Positions 44,250-53,202 are shown, counted from the first letter of the stretch. The stretch: 64,000 nucleotides of DNA from G963662655 sp963665015 (GCA_963665015.2 CAXXSY010000003.1:62001-126000), one strand, 5' to 3'. A program made the numbers and translations. The notes: generated from the letters alone by a model not told the origin.

Positions 44250-44338
44250 CGTTTTTTCCATGAAGAACGATAATCGCAGCCGCGTCATTGCGTCAAGACG
44301 AATATTTACGGATCGGGGATATCCTTAAAACAAATGAA

Positions 44339-44376
44339 CCCCCCGCCCACCCGGTGAGCGAGGGCATCAAATGTCA
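44339..44376 (-). terminator. Possible terminator of the FG-GAP protein gene
   Basis: Minus-strand arms CCCTCGCTCA (44364-44355) and TGGGCGGGGG (44349-44340) form a ten-pair stem with two G-U pairs and a five-base loop, 12 bases after the stop codon. The T tract after it is weak. Confidence 0.45.
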
Positions 44377-46626
44377 CTATTTCAGTATCATGACCTTGCG
44401 GGTCTGGTCGATGTTGTCGGCGGTCATGCGGATGAAGTAGATTCCGGACGGAAGACCTTCCGCGTCCCAGGTGAGGGTGTTGTCGCCCTTCTTGCCGTTC
44501 GGCGTCAGTTCTTCCACCTTGCGGCCCCTGATGTCGAACATGGTGAATCTCGCCCTGCCATCCTGTTTCAACGAATAGCTGATCGTGGTCACCGGATTGA
44601 ACGGATTGGGATAGACACCGCTGAACTCGGTCAGATACGTGACGACCGGCGGCTCATTGAATCCGCCCTCTTCGGCGATGGTCACCGAGACGGGACCGAA
44701 CAGGGTCGAGGAGCCGTTCAGCTCCACGCTCTCCAGCCAGTAGTTGTACGTGGAATTCTTCGTCACATCTTCGTCGATATATCGGTAGCTTGCGCCGTCG
44801 GAGGCGTTTTCTCCTGGGATAAGCTGAAGGTTGACACGCATCGCGTCGTCGAGAACGTCGTTGTCCGCGCGCAGCAGGTTGTAACCCGCGATATCGCACT
44901 CGGACTGGGTCGCCCACTCGATCTTCGCAAAATTTTGCGAGGTGACGGTCGCGGAGAAGCTGGACAGCTCGACCGGCAGGGTGGAGCCGTCGCCCTCGTT
45001 CATCACGAATTCCTCGCCGCCGTCGCGGAGCGGAGAATCGAAGGTCCAGGTGAAGGTCGCGGTCTGATCGACGTAGTTCCACACCACGCCGGGGACAGCT
45101 ACCCATACCCCGCCGTTGTTCCAGACCAGTTCGTCCGGCTCGAAGGGCAGTCCGTCGAAGTGCAGCACGATTTCCACAGGCTGGATCGTGCCGGTGACGG
45201 TCACTTCGTAGGTAAGGCATGCGTTGACGGGAATCATGACATCGCCGTTGCCGACGGTGACCACGACATCCACCGCGATCGCCGCGCCGACTTCTTCCGG
45301 GTCGATATCCACGTCCGGATCAACCACCACCGCGCCGCCGCCGTTGTAGTCGTACGGATCGAGCGGCTCGACAGCCACGGGCAGCGGATCGTCGTCCGCC
45401 GGGGTGCCGTTCGCTGTGCCGGTGCCGGGAATTGGAGCTTGAAAAATGTATGCAGAGCCATAACCATCATCCCATGCGCCAGCAATTGCATACTCACTAT
45501 TGATAGAAACAGACCAGCCAAAATAATCTAGTTCAGCTCCATCACTCGCTATCAATTTAACTTCCTGAGCCCATGCTATTCCTTCTCTCCGATATATATA
45601 TGCCGAACCGGAATTAGAACCGAGGGTATCATCAAGATATGCACCCACAATTGCATCTTCACCAGAGATAGATACTGAAATACCAAAACAGTCACTTTCC
45701 GCTCCATCATTGGCCACCAGTTTTGTTTGCTGAGTCCATGTTGAACCTTCTCGATGGAAAATATATGCTGAGCCGGAGCTTGCACCAAGATCACCATCAC
45801 CAGGTACTCCAATAATTACATCATCACCACAAATTGATACTGATCTGCCGAAATAATCGCATTCTACGCCATCATCTGATTTCAATTTGGCTTGTTGAGA
45901 CCATATTGTACTTTCTTTATAGAATATATATGCCGAACCACTCATGTTTCCTAAATCATCATCATTTGCAGCACCAATAACCGCATAATCACCATCGATT
46001 GAAACAGACCATCCAAACGTGTTACCCAAACCTCCATCATCGGCTGTAAGTTTTTCATAATGATTCCATTCTGTTCCTTCTCGATGATAAACGTATGCTG
46101 AACCGGATGAGAAGTTTAAATCGTCATCCCCATAGGCACCCACAATCGCATAATCACCTGATATAGATACGGAATAACCGAACCTGTCTTCCTCGGCGCC
46201 ATCATATGCAATTAGTTTTACTTGTTGATTCCATGATGAACCATCTCTTTGGAATATATAGGCCGAGCCTGAATTGTTACCAAAATCGTTGTCACCATAC
46301 GCACCAACTATCACGAAATCTCCAGAAATTGAGACAGAAAAACCAAATATATTGTTCGCCGCTCCATCGTTAGCAGTCAATTTTGCTTGTTGTGTCCAGC
46401 CTACAATATCACGATGGAAAATATATGCAGAACCAGAATTATTACCCAAGTCATCATCACAATAAGCCCCAACAACCATATAATCACCTGAGATCGAAAC
46501 CGAATAACCGAATCGATCATTTGATCCCCCATCACTCGCGAGGAGCTTCTGGATTTCGTTCCATTCCGCGTGGATCGTGGTTACCGTGAAGATGGTAATA
46601 AGCAGGATAAAAAGTGCCTTTTTCAT
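44377..46626 (-). CDS. Secreted FG-GAP seven-repeat propeller protein with type IX sorting tail
   Basis: A 749-residue surface or secreted protein. The ATG at 46626 has AAGGAG seven bases upstream and starts a signal peptide (MKKALFILLITIFTVTTIHA). Seven repeats of about 54 residues follow (each with W..Q.KL.A.DG, FG.SVSISGD, GAY.DDDLG, SGSAYIF; the seventh is shortened), as in FG-GAP/integrin beta-propellers, with Asp-rich loops that may bind calcium. A beta-sandwich region leads to the tail (YPNPFNPVTT ... GIYFIRM ... VMILK). Repeats are AT-rich and the second half is GC-rich, which suggests a mosaic gene. Likely adhesin or binding protein; ligand unknown. Confidence 0.85.
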   Translation of the reverse strand: MKKALFILLITIFTVTTIHAEWNEIQKLLASDGGSNDRFGYSVSISGDYMVVGAYCDDDLGNNSGSAYIFHRDIVGWTQQAKLTANDGAANNIFGFSVSISGDFVIVGAYGDNDFGNNSGSAYIFQRDGSSWNQQVKLIAYDGAEEDRFGYSVSISGDYAIVGAYGDDDLNFSSGSAYVYHREGTEWNHYEKLTADDGGLGNTFGWSVSIDGDYAVIGAANDDDLGNMSGSAYIFYKESTIWSQQAKLKSDDGVECDYFGRSVSICGDDVIIGVPGDGDLGASSGSAYIFHREGSTWTQQTKLVANDGAESDCFGISVSISGEDAIVGAYLDDTLGSNSGSAYIYRREGIAWAQEVKLIASDGAELDYFGWSVSINSEYAIAGAWDDGYGSAYIFQAPIPGTGTANGTPADDDPLPVAVEPLDPYDYNGGGAVVVDPDVDIDPEEVGAAIAVDVVVTVGNGDVMIPVNACLTYEVTVTGTIQPVEIVLHFDGLPFEPDELVWNNGGVWVAVPGVVWNYVDQTATFTWTFDSPLRDGGEEFVMNEGDGSTLPVELSSFSATVTSQNFAKIEWATQSECDIAGYNLLRADNDVLDDAMRVNLQLIPGENASDGASYRYIDEDVTKNSTYNYWLESVELNGSSTLFGPVSVTIAEEGGFNEPPVVTYLTEFSGVYPNPFNPVTTISYSLKQDGRARFTMFDIRGRKVEELTPNGKKGDNTLTWDAEGLPSGIYFIRMTADNIDQTRKVMILK

Positions 46627-46924
46627 GATCGTACTCCTTTCCATTTTTCATGGATATGATGGTGGATGTCATGCCGGCATCGTTTTCAGCCGGATTTGAT
46701 TTCGTTGATCATGTTTGGAGGGAATACCAGTTGTCACCCCGGCAGCCGGTATATCTAACCGATATAAATGAATGATATGCGATGGAATTAATTTTTGTCA
46801 AGCGGTATTTTGCGAATTATTTAATAAAATGTGTCGAATGTGGAAACGAATTTCTCACCGACTACGAATCATTCAACCGTGAAGAGAAAGAAAATACGAA
46901 GGACGTCCGCGTCCCGGCAATATC

Positions 46925-48166
46925 TCAGAACTGCGTCGTCGCCCAGGGTTGTTCCGACTGAACGAACAGCCTCCTCAAAACACGCTCGCTCTTCGCGTTT
47001 TGCCTTCCGCAGAGGCCATATTCGAGGCATTTTTCCAGCGTGATCGATCCTGCCATCAGCGACGAGAAATTCTGGATGCTCATCTCGATGGTCGCATCGA
47101 CAGAGCGCGCTTTGGTGATCGAGGGTTTTCCGTTGTCCCAACGGATGGCGAAGCGTGTTTTCGCGCGCGGCAGGAAGTCGTCCTCGATACGAAACCTTAT
47201 GGCGCAATCGACCTCATTCCATGGTCTCTGCATAATCGCCAGGGGCGCGTCCAGCGCGCGATACATGAATCCCGTGCCGGTGTGATAGGTCTCGTGATAG
47301 ACGGGCATGACCAGGTCGCGGCCGATGTGGCGTGCGTCGGGCATCAGGAATAGCAGGTTTTCGTCGAAGGTGGTCAGGATGACCTCCTGTATCTGGTCGA
47401 GTTGCGACTGGATGAAAGCCAGCATGCCGCGCAAGGCTTCGGTGTTTTCGTAGAGCATCACGAAGATTTTTATCTGGTTGGTCAGCGGATTCTTGCCGAT
47501 TTTCTCGAAGCTGAAGATGCAGTAGCCGGTGATTTTCGAGCCTTTGCGGTACCCGATCCAGCGGATGTTGGGATTCCTGAGGTCTTTCTCGAAGTCGTAT
47601 TTCTGCTGACGGATCATGCCGTGGCGCTGTTTCAGGACGCGTTCGTAGCAGCCCTGCACCGCTTGCAGGTTGTCGATGGAGAGGTATTCGACACCCTTGC
47701 GCAGTTCCGAGGCGGGAAGCTGGCTCGGCTCGAGTCGATACACGTGCAGCATGATGCCGTGTCCGTAGCCCATCCTGTAGTAGAAATCGGGCCGGAAGGG
47801 ATAGAGGATCGAGAAGGAGACGCCCTTTTTTCTGCCGTATTCGTGGTACCACCTCAGCATATCGCGCGCGACTTTTTGCTTCTTGTGCATGAGATCGACC
47901 GCGACCAGTCCGATGCCCACGGTGGGAACAATGGTGCCGTGGTAGTTCATCTCGAAATCGAAGATGCGCATACCGCCCAGCATTTTCCCATCTTCGAAGA
48001 GCCCGTACATCTGCTTGTTCGGGCACTCCTTCTGGTCTTTAATCAACGACTCGCGAAAGCGTTTTCGTTGTTCGGGTGAGTTGATCGCCCAGCCCGGGTA
48101 CGCGTTGCGTACGATGTCTTCGAATGGCTCGATGTCCTTGTCGATCAGTGTGCGTATCTCTCTCAT
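46925..48166 (-). CDS. Eis-like GNAT acetyltransferase with SCP2-type C-terminal domain
   Basis: A 413-residue protein. The ATG at 48166 has AAGGAAGG upstream and starts the conserved MREIRTLIDKDIEPF block; the longer frame to 48337 is rejected. Two GNAT-fold halves are seen (HGTIVPTVGIGLVAVDLMHKK with the acetyl-CoA loop; GRKKGVSFSILYPFRPDFYYRMGY). A sterol-carrier-like C-terminal domain follows (FRIEDDFLPRAKTRFAIRW ... MSIQNFSSLMAGSITLEK). This is the order in Eis-family N-acetyltransferases, which modify aminoglycosides or lysines. The substrate here is unknown. It is divergent from fpg. Confidence 0.82.
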   Translation of the reverse strand: MREIRTLIDKDIEPFEDIVRNAYPGWAINSPEQRKRFRESLIKDQKECPNKQMYGLFEDGKMLGGMRIFDFEMNYHGTIVPTVGIGLVAVDLMHKKQKVARDMLRWYHEYGRKKGVSFSILYPFRPDFYYRMGYGHGIMLHVYRLEPSQLPASELRKGVEYLSIDNLQAVQGCYERVLKQRHGMIRQQKYDFEKDLRNPNIRWIGYRKGSKITGYCIFSFEKIGKNPLTNQIKIFVMLYENTEALRGMLAFIQSQLDQIQEVILTTFDENLLFLMPDARHIGRDLVMPVYHETYHTGTGFMYRALDAPLAIMQRPWNEVDCAIRFRIEDDFLPRAKTRFAIRWDNGKPSITKARSVDATIEMSIQNFSSLMAGSITLEKCLEYGLCGRQNAKSERVLRRLFVQSEQPWATTQF

Positions 48167-48506
48167 GATGCTACCTTCCTTGCCTTTTTGCCCTGAACCG
48201 TGTCGATGGAATTTATACGATGACGGGTTGAAGTTTGTAAAGGAAAAAATCCGACAAACGGGAAGATAGAGAGCAGCCCGGGGTGGCTGCGTACCATGGG
48301 GAAGATGCAGCCGGAGGTGCGACAGAATCAAGATCAACGCGCAATATATCGTATCTACCTTTGATCGTTAACAGGATCGAAATTATTTCACAGCGTGTAA
48401 TATTTTTTTTGTTGTGAATGAATTTTCAGATATATTGTTTGGAGAACACGGGATAGACAACACGACGATCGGTCTCAAAAGATTGCAAAATAAGGATTTT
48501 AGATAA
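48167..48506. other. Divergent intergenic region between the Eis-like gene and fpg
   Basis: A 340-bp region that must carry promoters for both genes. It contains a hairpin GCAGCC-six-GGCTGC (48273-48290) like that at 6453-6470, and an AT-rich stretch around 48380-48440 upstream of fpg. No convincing consensus promoter or gene is seen. Confidence 0.4.
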
Positions 48507-49289
48507 ATGCCAGAACTGCCGGAAGTGGAAACCATCGCTCGCGGATTGCGAGAGAAGATCACCGGGCATCGCTTGATCGAGATCGCGAGCTACCGCGAGG
48601 GGACGGTCAAGGGAGACGGTGCAGGAACGATCGAGCGGATCGACCGACGGGGCAAGTATATCCTGATGCGGCTTTCGGGCGGAAAGACGATCGTGGCGCA
48701 CCTCGGCATGACCGGCAAGCTGATCGTCTCCGATACGCTGCCCACGGACCATCCCCACCTGCGCGCCAGCTTCCGTTTCGAGGATGGAATTTTTCTGCTC
48801 TTCATCGATCCAAGGACGTTCGGATTCATCTCCATCTGCGATACGAATAGCGATATCAAAGGCGTTTGCACGCTCGGGCCGGAACCTTTGAGTAAATCGT
48901 TTGACAGGAAATACCTGATTGGCATCCTTTCGAAAAGAAAAGTGCCCGTGAAGAATCTTTTAATGGATCAGCGTTTGATCGCGGGACTGGGTAATATCTA
49001 CGCCTGCGAAGCGTTGTTCCACAGCGGGATTCACCCGGAGCGACCAGGCAACAGCCTGAGCGAAACGGAATCCGTTCGATTGCACAGGGCGATCAGAAAG
49101 GTTCTGCGGGAAGCGCTTGACAAAAACGGCACCAGCATCTCCGATTTCCGGAGCGTCGAGGACAAGACCGGCGAGTTTCAGGATTTCCTGCGGGTCTATG
49201 GCAAGAAAATCTGTACCTGCGGGACACCGATCCAGCGCATCCGGCAGGCGGGACGCTCGAGCTATCTCTGTCCGAAATGTCAAAGTTGA
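48507..49289 (+). CDS. mutM: Formamidopyrimidine-DNA glycosylase
   Basis: Base-excision repair enzyme that removes 8-oxoguanine and formamidopyrimidines and cleaves the strand by beta,delta-elimination; 260 residues, close to the usual 270. N-terminal PELPEVE gives the catalytic Pro2 and Glu3 after Met removal. RRGKYILMRL has the conserved Lys. The helix-two-turn-helix is in LIAGLGNIYACEALF, and the C-terminal Cys4 zinc finger in CTCGTPIQ ... LCPKC. It immediately precedes the oxygen-defence gene cluster, which fits a role in repairing oxidised DNA. Confidence 0.95.
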   Translation: MPELPEVETIARGLREKITGHRLIEIASYREGTVKGDGAGTIERIDRRGKYILMRLSGGKTIVAHLGMTGKLIVSDTLPTDHPHLRASFRFEDGIFLLFIDPRTFGFISICDTNSDIKGVCTLGPEPLSKSFDRKYLIGILSKRKVPVKNLLMDQRLIAGLGNIYACEALFHSGIHPERPGNSLSETESVRLHRAIRKVLREALDKNGTSISDFRSVEDKTGEFQDFLRVYGKKICTCGTPIQRIRQAGRSSYLCPKCQS

Positions 49290-49304
49290 GAAAGGAGAAT
49301 ATAC

Positions 49305-50471
49305 ATGAAGGCTATCAAGATCAAGGAAGGAATCTACTGGGTCGGCGGAGTTGACTGGGACCTGAGGAATTTCCACGGCTACCTGACACAGCGCGGTTCC
49401 ACCTACAACGCGTACCTGATTATCGACGAGAAGATCACCCTGATCGACAACGTGAAATACTACCTCGCGGACGAACTGCTGTCGCGCATCAGCAGCGTCA
49501 TCGATCCTTCGAAGATCGACGTCATCGTACAGAACCACATCGAGATGGATCACTCCAGCTCGCTACCGATGATCAAGAAAGCTGCGCCCAACGCCAAAAT
49601 TTACGCTTCCCCAAAAGGCGTGGAAGGACTGCCCAAGCACTACAAGGCGGACTGGGAATACGTGACCGTCAAGACGGGCGACACGCTCGACCTCGGCAAG
49701 CGCACGCTGCAATTCGTTCAGACCCCGATGGTCCACTGGCCGGACAACATGGTCTCCTACTGCCCGGAAGAGAAAATCCTCTTCTCGAACGACGCCTTCG
49801 GTCAGCACATCGCGTCCTCGGAGCGTTTTGACGACGAATTTCCCTTCAATATCATCATGGAAGAGGCGATGAAGTACTACGCCAACATCGTGCTGCCGTA
49901 CGGAAAACAGGTGCAGAAGGCACTCGAAGTTGTCAGAAAGCTCGACGTCGAGGTGATCTGCCCCAGCCACGGCGTCATATGGCGCAAGCACATCCCGGCG
50001 ATCGTCGAAAAGTACGTGAAGTGGTCGGCGAACGAGACCGAGGAGAAGGCGCTTATCATCTACGACACCATGTGGAAATCGACCGAAACCATGGCGAAGG
50101 CGATCCAGAGCGTGTTCGAGGATGCGGGAATCCACACCTGCATGTGCAACCTCCAGCACAACCACATCTCCGACATCATGACGCACCTGACCACCGCGAA
50201 GTATATCTGCGTCGGCTCACCCACGCTGAACAACAACATGCTGCCCACCGTCGCCGCATTCCTGACCTACATGAAGGGTCTGGCGCCGAAGGATCGCTAC
50301 GGCATGGCGTTCGGCTCCTACGGATGGGGCGGACAGAGCATCGGGCTGGTCCACGATGTGCTCGAGTCGTGCGGATTCGAGATGATGCCGATGCACCGTC
50401 TCCAGTATATCCCGGACGAAACGACGCTCAATGAAATGAAACAGAAAATCCGTGAGAATCTCAAAAAGTGA
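49305..50471 (+). CDS. FprA-type flavodiiron protein
   Basis: A 388-residue flavodiiron oxygen or nitric-oxide reductase, typical of anaerobes (rubredoxin:oxygen oxidoreductase type). The N-terminal metallo-beta-lactamase domain holds diiron ligands H78, E80, D82, H83 in QNHIEMDHSSS, a His near MVHWPDNM, and a Cys/His pair around CPSHGV. The C-terminal flavodoxin domain (about 255-388) has YDTMWKSTETMA, GSPTLNNNMLP and FGSYGWGGQS. AAAGGAG lies ahead of the ATG. The rubredoxin gene 1.8 kb on could be its electron donor. Confidence 0.95.
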   Translation: MKAIKIKEGIYWVGGVDWDLRNFHGYLTQRGSTYNAYLIIDEKITLIDNVKYYLADELLSRISSVIDPSKIDVIVQNHIEMDHSSSLPMIKKAAPNAKIYASPKGVEGLPKHYKADWEYVTVKTGDTLDLGKRTLQFVQTPMVHWPDNMVSYCPEEKILFSNDAFGQHIASSERFDDEFPFNIIMEEAMKYYANIVLPYGKQVQKALEVVRKLDVEVICPSHGVIWRKHIPAIVEKYVKWSANETEEKALIIYDTMWKSTETMAKAIQSVFEDAGIHTCMCNLQHNHISDIMTHLTTAKYICVGSPTLNNNMLPTVAAFLTYMKGLAPKDRYGMAFGSYGWGGQSIGLVHDVLESCGFEMMPMHRLQYIPDETTLNEMKQKIRENLKK

Positions 50472-50680
50472 CATTTGGCATTATCAAGCTTACGTTGTCA
50501 GATATCATTGATTGCAAAATGTCACAATGATCATCTCGCATGTGAGCTGAAATGCTGTGAGATTCGAGCGTAACGTAGAACAATAGATGTGTTAGATAGG
50601 TAAGGAAGAGATGCGGACGATTTTGGGGATTCAGGTTTTTCGTTCCTCAAAACCTACAGACATCCGCGTTCCTTAGAGAT

Positions 50681-50712
50681 TGTAGCGCTCGACCTCCGGG
50701 CGAGCATCCTTT
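50681..50712 (+). repeat. Dispersed GTAGCGC...GACCTCCGGGCG repeat
   Basis: TGTAGCGCTCGACCTCCGGGCG followed by CATCCTTT; related in inverted form to 25921-25945 and directly to 52535-52550. It lies in the 266-bp gap between the flavodiiron gene and ferritin, just upstream of the ferritin ribosome site. Confidence 0.55.
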
Positions 50713-50737
50713 GAAACGAAAAAAAACAGGAGGAAAC

Positions 50738-51247
50738 ATGATTTCCGAAAAATTGCAAGACAGAATCAATCTGCAGATCAACAGGGAGTTGTTCTCGGAA
50801 TACCTATATTTCAGCATGGCGGCGTGGTTCGCATCGATGAACCTGCCCGGTTTCGAGAACTTCTTCGTCGTACAGGCACAGGAAGAGCATTTCCACACCA
50901 TGAAGTTCTACAACTACCTCAACGAACGGGGTGGTCGTGTAATACTGGACAAGATCGAGAAACCGCAAGTCGATTTCGAATCGGCCGAGGAGATTTTCGA
51001 CTTGGCGTACAAACACGAGCAATTCGTAACCAAATCGATCAACGAACTGATGGACCTGGCGATCGAGGAGAACGATCATGCGACCCGAAGTATGTTGAAC
51101 TGGTATGTCGATGAGCAGGTGGAAGAGGAAAACTCCATGGAAGCGATCCTCGGTCAGTTGAAATTCATCGGCGGCAAGGGTCACGGCATGTTGATGCTGG
51201 ACCGTGAACTCGCGTCCCGAACCTACACTCCGCCGGCGGCGGAATAA
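50738..51247 (+). CDS. Ferritin
   Basis: Iron-storage 24-mer subunit of 169 residues. The ATG at 50738 follows AGGAGG by four bases; an earlier ATG at 50711 is ignored. Ferroxidase ligands lie in RELFSEYLYFSMAAW and QAQEEHFHTMKFYNYL, then HEQFVTKSINELMDLAIEENDHATRSMLNWYVDEQVEEE. No heme-binding Met typical of bacterioferritin stands out, so the FtnA type is likely. It is part of the iron/oxygen cluster on the plus strand. Confidence 0.93.
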   Translation: MISEKLQDRINLQINRELFSEYLYFSMAAWFASMNLPGFENFFVVQAQEEHFHTMKFYNYLNERGGRVILDKIEKPQVDFESAEEIFDLAYKHEQFVTKSINELMDLAIEENDHATRSMLNWYVDEQVEEENSMEAILGQLKFIGGKGHGMLMLDRELASRTYTPPAAE

Positions 51248-51268
51248 CCCAAACAGAGGAGAAACGAA

Positions 51269-51655
51269 ATGACAAAGCTGAGAGATATTTACTACTGCGA
51301 AGTATGCGGTAACGTCGTCGCGATCCGCAACGAAGGCGCCGACGCGCTGGTCTGCTGCGGACAGCCGATGAAGAAACTGGAAGAGCAGAGTCAGGATGCC
51401 ACGACCGAGAAGCACGTGCCGTACGTCGAGGAAGTCGAGGGCGGCGTTCTGGTGAAGGTCGGCAAGGAGACCGCGCACCCGATGCTCGAAAAGCACTACA
51501 TCAAGTTCATCGAAGTGCAACTGAAAGACCGCGTATGCGTCGCGGAACTGAATCCCGGCGATGCCCCGGAAGCGTTCTTCCCCGTTAAGAAGGCCGATAT
51601 CGTCAAGGCGAGAGAGTGGTGCAACGTTCACGGTCTCTGGAAATACGAAGTATAA
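51269..51655 (+). CDS. dfx: Superoxide reductase (desulfoferrodoxin)
   Basis: Reduces superoxide to peroxide without making oxygen, using rubredoxin electrons; 128 residues. The N-terminal desulforedoxin centre is C10-EV-C13 and C29-C30. Centre II ligands are H49 (EKHVP), H70, H76, C118 and H121 (WCNVHG), and Lys in EKH is retained. Both iron centres are therefore present (2Fe class). AGGAG lies upstream of the ATG. Ferritin precedes and rubrerythrin follows. Confidence 0.95.
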   Translation: MTKLRDIYYCEVCGNVVAIRNEGADALVCCGQPMKKLEEQSQDATTEKHVPYVEEVEGGVLVKVGKETAHPMLEKHYIKFIEVQLKDRVCVAELNPGDAPEAFFPVKKADIVKAREWCNVHGLWKYEV

Positions 51656-51678
51656 ATCGACATACAGGAGGATGATGG

Positions 51679-52266
51679 ATGGAATTCAAAGGTTCAAAAA
51701 CTGCCGAGAATCTGATGAAAGCGTTTGCCGGCGAATCGCAGGCACGCATGCGCTACACTTACTATGCAAAAGCCGCAACGAAGGAAGGTTACCTGCAGAT
51801 CGCGAATATCTTCATGGAAACCGCCGAGAATGAGAAGGAACACGCCAAGGTGTTCTACAAAAAGCTGATCGAGCACGGCTTGAACGGTGAGATGATCGTG
51901 ATCAACGACGCCGGTTACCCGGTTGGCCTCGACGACACGATGAAGAACCTCGAATGGGCCGCCAACGGCGAGAACGAAGAATGGACCGACCTTTACCCCA
52001 CGTTTGCCAAGATCGCGGAGGAAGAGGGATTCAAGGATGTCGCGCATGTCTTCAAGATGGTGGCGCTGGTGGAAGTTCGTCACGAGAACCGCTTCCGCAA
52101 GCTGCTCGCCAACGTGAAGAATCACGAGGTCTTCAAGAAAGACGGCAAGGTCTTCTGGAAATGCCTCAACTGCGGCCATATCGTCGAATCGATCGAGGCA
52201 CCGGAAAAATGTCCGGTATGCCTGCACCCGAAGAAGTACTTCGAGCTCTGGATCGAGAACTATTGA
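51679..52266 (+). CDS. Rubrerythrin
   Basis: Peroxide reductase of anaerobes; 195 residues. The ferritin-like diiron domain carries its Glu ligands in ENLMKAFAGESQARMRY, FMETAENEKEHAK, EKEGF-type segment (EEEGFKDVAHVFKMVALVEVRHENRFRKL). The C-terminal rubredoxin-like FeS4 site is CLNCG ... CPVC. It removes hydrogen peroxide made by superoxide reductase. AGGAGG precedes the ATG. The rubredoxin gene follows 27 bases downstream. Confidence 0.95.
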   Translation: MEFKGSKTAENLMKAFAGESQARMRYTYYAKAATKEGYLQIANIFMETAENEKEHAKVFYKKLIEHGLNGEMIVINDAGYPVGLDDTMKNLEWAANGENEEWTDLYPTFAKIAEEEGFKDVAHVFKMVALVEVRHENRFRKLLANVKNHEVFKKDGKVFWKCLNCGHIVESIEAPEKCPVCLHPKKYFELWIENY

Positions 52267-52293
52267 TCCGGCTCGGCCAATACAGGAGGAACC

Positions 52294-52431
52294 ATGAAAT
52301 ACGTCTGTGACGCGTGCGGATACATCTACGATCCCGCAGAAAACGACAACGTAGCCTTCGACGACCTTCCCGAAGACTGGGTTTGCCCGGAATGCGGAGT
52401 CGGCAAGGATATGTTCAGTCCGATCGACTAA
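52294..52431 (+). CDS. Short-loop rubredoxin
   Basis: A 45-residue rubredoxin, too short for many gene finders but clear here: AGGAGG five bases before the ATG and four iron ligands C5, C8 (CDACG) and C31, C34 (CPECG). YIYDP, LPEDWVCP and GKDMF are all present. The loop between YDP and FDDLP is about eight residues shorter than in standard 52-54-residue rubredoxins; a similar short form is known from Desulfovibrio desulfuricans. It likely donates electrons to the neighbouring rubrerythrin, superoxide reductase and FprA. Confidence 0.93.
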   Translation: MKYVCDACGYIYDPAENDNVAFDDLPEDWVCPECGVGKDMFSPID

Positions 52432-52447
52432 TTTCCCGAATCTTGCA

Positions 52448-52475
52448 GCCGCCGGTGAGAGCCGGCGGTTGCTGT
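52448..52475 (+). terminator. Terminator-like hairpin after rubredoxin
   Basis: Arms CCGCCGG (52449-52455) and CCGGCGG (52462-52468) with a six-base loop, 17 bases past the rubredoxin stop. The T tract is weak (TTGCTGT). Confidence 0.5.
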
Positions 52476-52534
52476 ATCTCCATTCCAACTTCCGAATGTC
52501 ACGAAATGTCTTCTGAATGCTGGAATGTAGCACC

Positions 52535-52597
52535 GTAGCGCGTGACCTCTGTGTTTGACCCTTCAAGAGAACGCCGCTCAGGGATCGGCGCCTACAG
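52535..52597. repeat. Dispersed-repeat fragments shared with the 26-kb tract
   Basis: GTAGCGCGTGACCTC (52535-52549) is the exact inverse of 25931-25945. AGAGAACGCCGC ... GATCGGCGCCTACAG (52566-52597) is the inverse of the split motif at 26018-26093. The copy here lacks the roughly 45 bases that separate the two halves there. Confidence 0.65.
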
Positions 52598-52697
52598 GTA
52601 GTAATGTAAAAAAATACATTTACAGAATCGTTCGGAATCGTGATATCGAATCGGTTACGAGATCGATGAATTTTTAACCATAAAGGAGAACAGACCT

Positions 52698-53150
52698 ATG
52701 ACGATCAATGAATTCCACGATGTTATCGACTTCGCCGTGGAGCGCGAGAAGGAAGCCGTGCAGTTCTACACCGACTTGCAGGAAATCGCAAAATTCGCCG
52801 CGCAAAAGGTGATGCTCGGTGAACTCGCCGATATGGAACGCGGTCACATCCGGGTCCTTGAAGGAATCCGCAAACAAGGCAATACCGACAAGGCCGTCGC
52901 GAGCGTGCCGGACCTCCAGATCAGCGACTATCTGGTACCCGCCAAGCCGACCGCCCAGATGACCTACCAGGATATCATCATCACCGCCATGAAGCGCGAA
53001 GAGAAATCCAAAGCGCTATACGAGAACATCGCTTCGAAAATCGACGATGCGGAACTCGCCGCCACACTGCTTCGTATCGCCGCTGAAGAAGCACAGCACA
53101 AGCTCCGCTTCGAGAAGATTTACGACGAAGAAATTCTGAAGGATAACTGA
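52698..53150 (+). CDS. Ferritin-like diiron protein (rubrerythrin-like, no rubredoxin domain)
   Basis: A 150-residue four-helix protein. Glu/His ligand-like motifs are in VEREKEAVQFY, MLGELADMERGHIRVLE, MKREEKSKALYE and AAEEAQHKLRFEKIY, spaced as in rubrerythrin's diiron domain. There is no C-terminal CxxC site, so it must take electrons from another carrier or act on iron. It likely belongs to the same peroxide/iron defence group. AAAGGAG upstream of the ATG; a strong hairpin follows the stop. Confidence 0.87.
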   Translation: MTINEFHDVIDFAVEREKEAVQFYTDLQEIAKFAAQKVMLGELADMERGHIRVLEGIRKQGNTDKAVASVPDLQISDYLVPAKPTAQMTYQDIIITAMKREEKSKALYENIASKIDDAELAATLLRIAAEEAQHKLRFEKIYDEEILKDN

Positions 53151-53160
53151 GACAATTTTG

Positions 53161-53187
53161 CCGGGCACTCCGGTGCCCGGTGATTTT
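53161..53187 (+). terminator. Terminator-like hairpin before the adenosyltransferase gene
   Basis: Perfect arms CCGGGCAC (53161-53168) and GTGCCCGG (53173-53180) with a TCCG tetraloop, then TGATTTT. It lies ten bases after the preceding stop and just before the next ribosome site, so it could end or attenuate transcription. Confidence 0.6.
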
Positions 53188-53202
53188 ACCTGGAGGGATA
53201 AC

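Noticed and set aside
44371..45531. Plus-strand open frame of 386 codons
   Set aside because: Antisense to the FG-GAP protein gene; ends where the AT-rich repeats begin.
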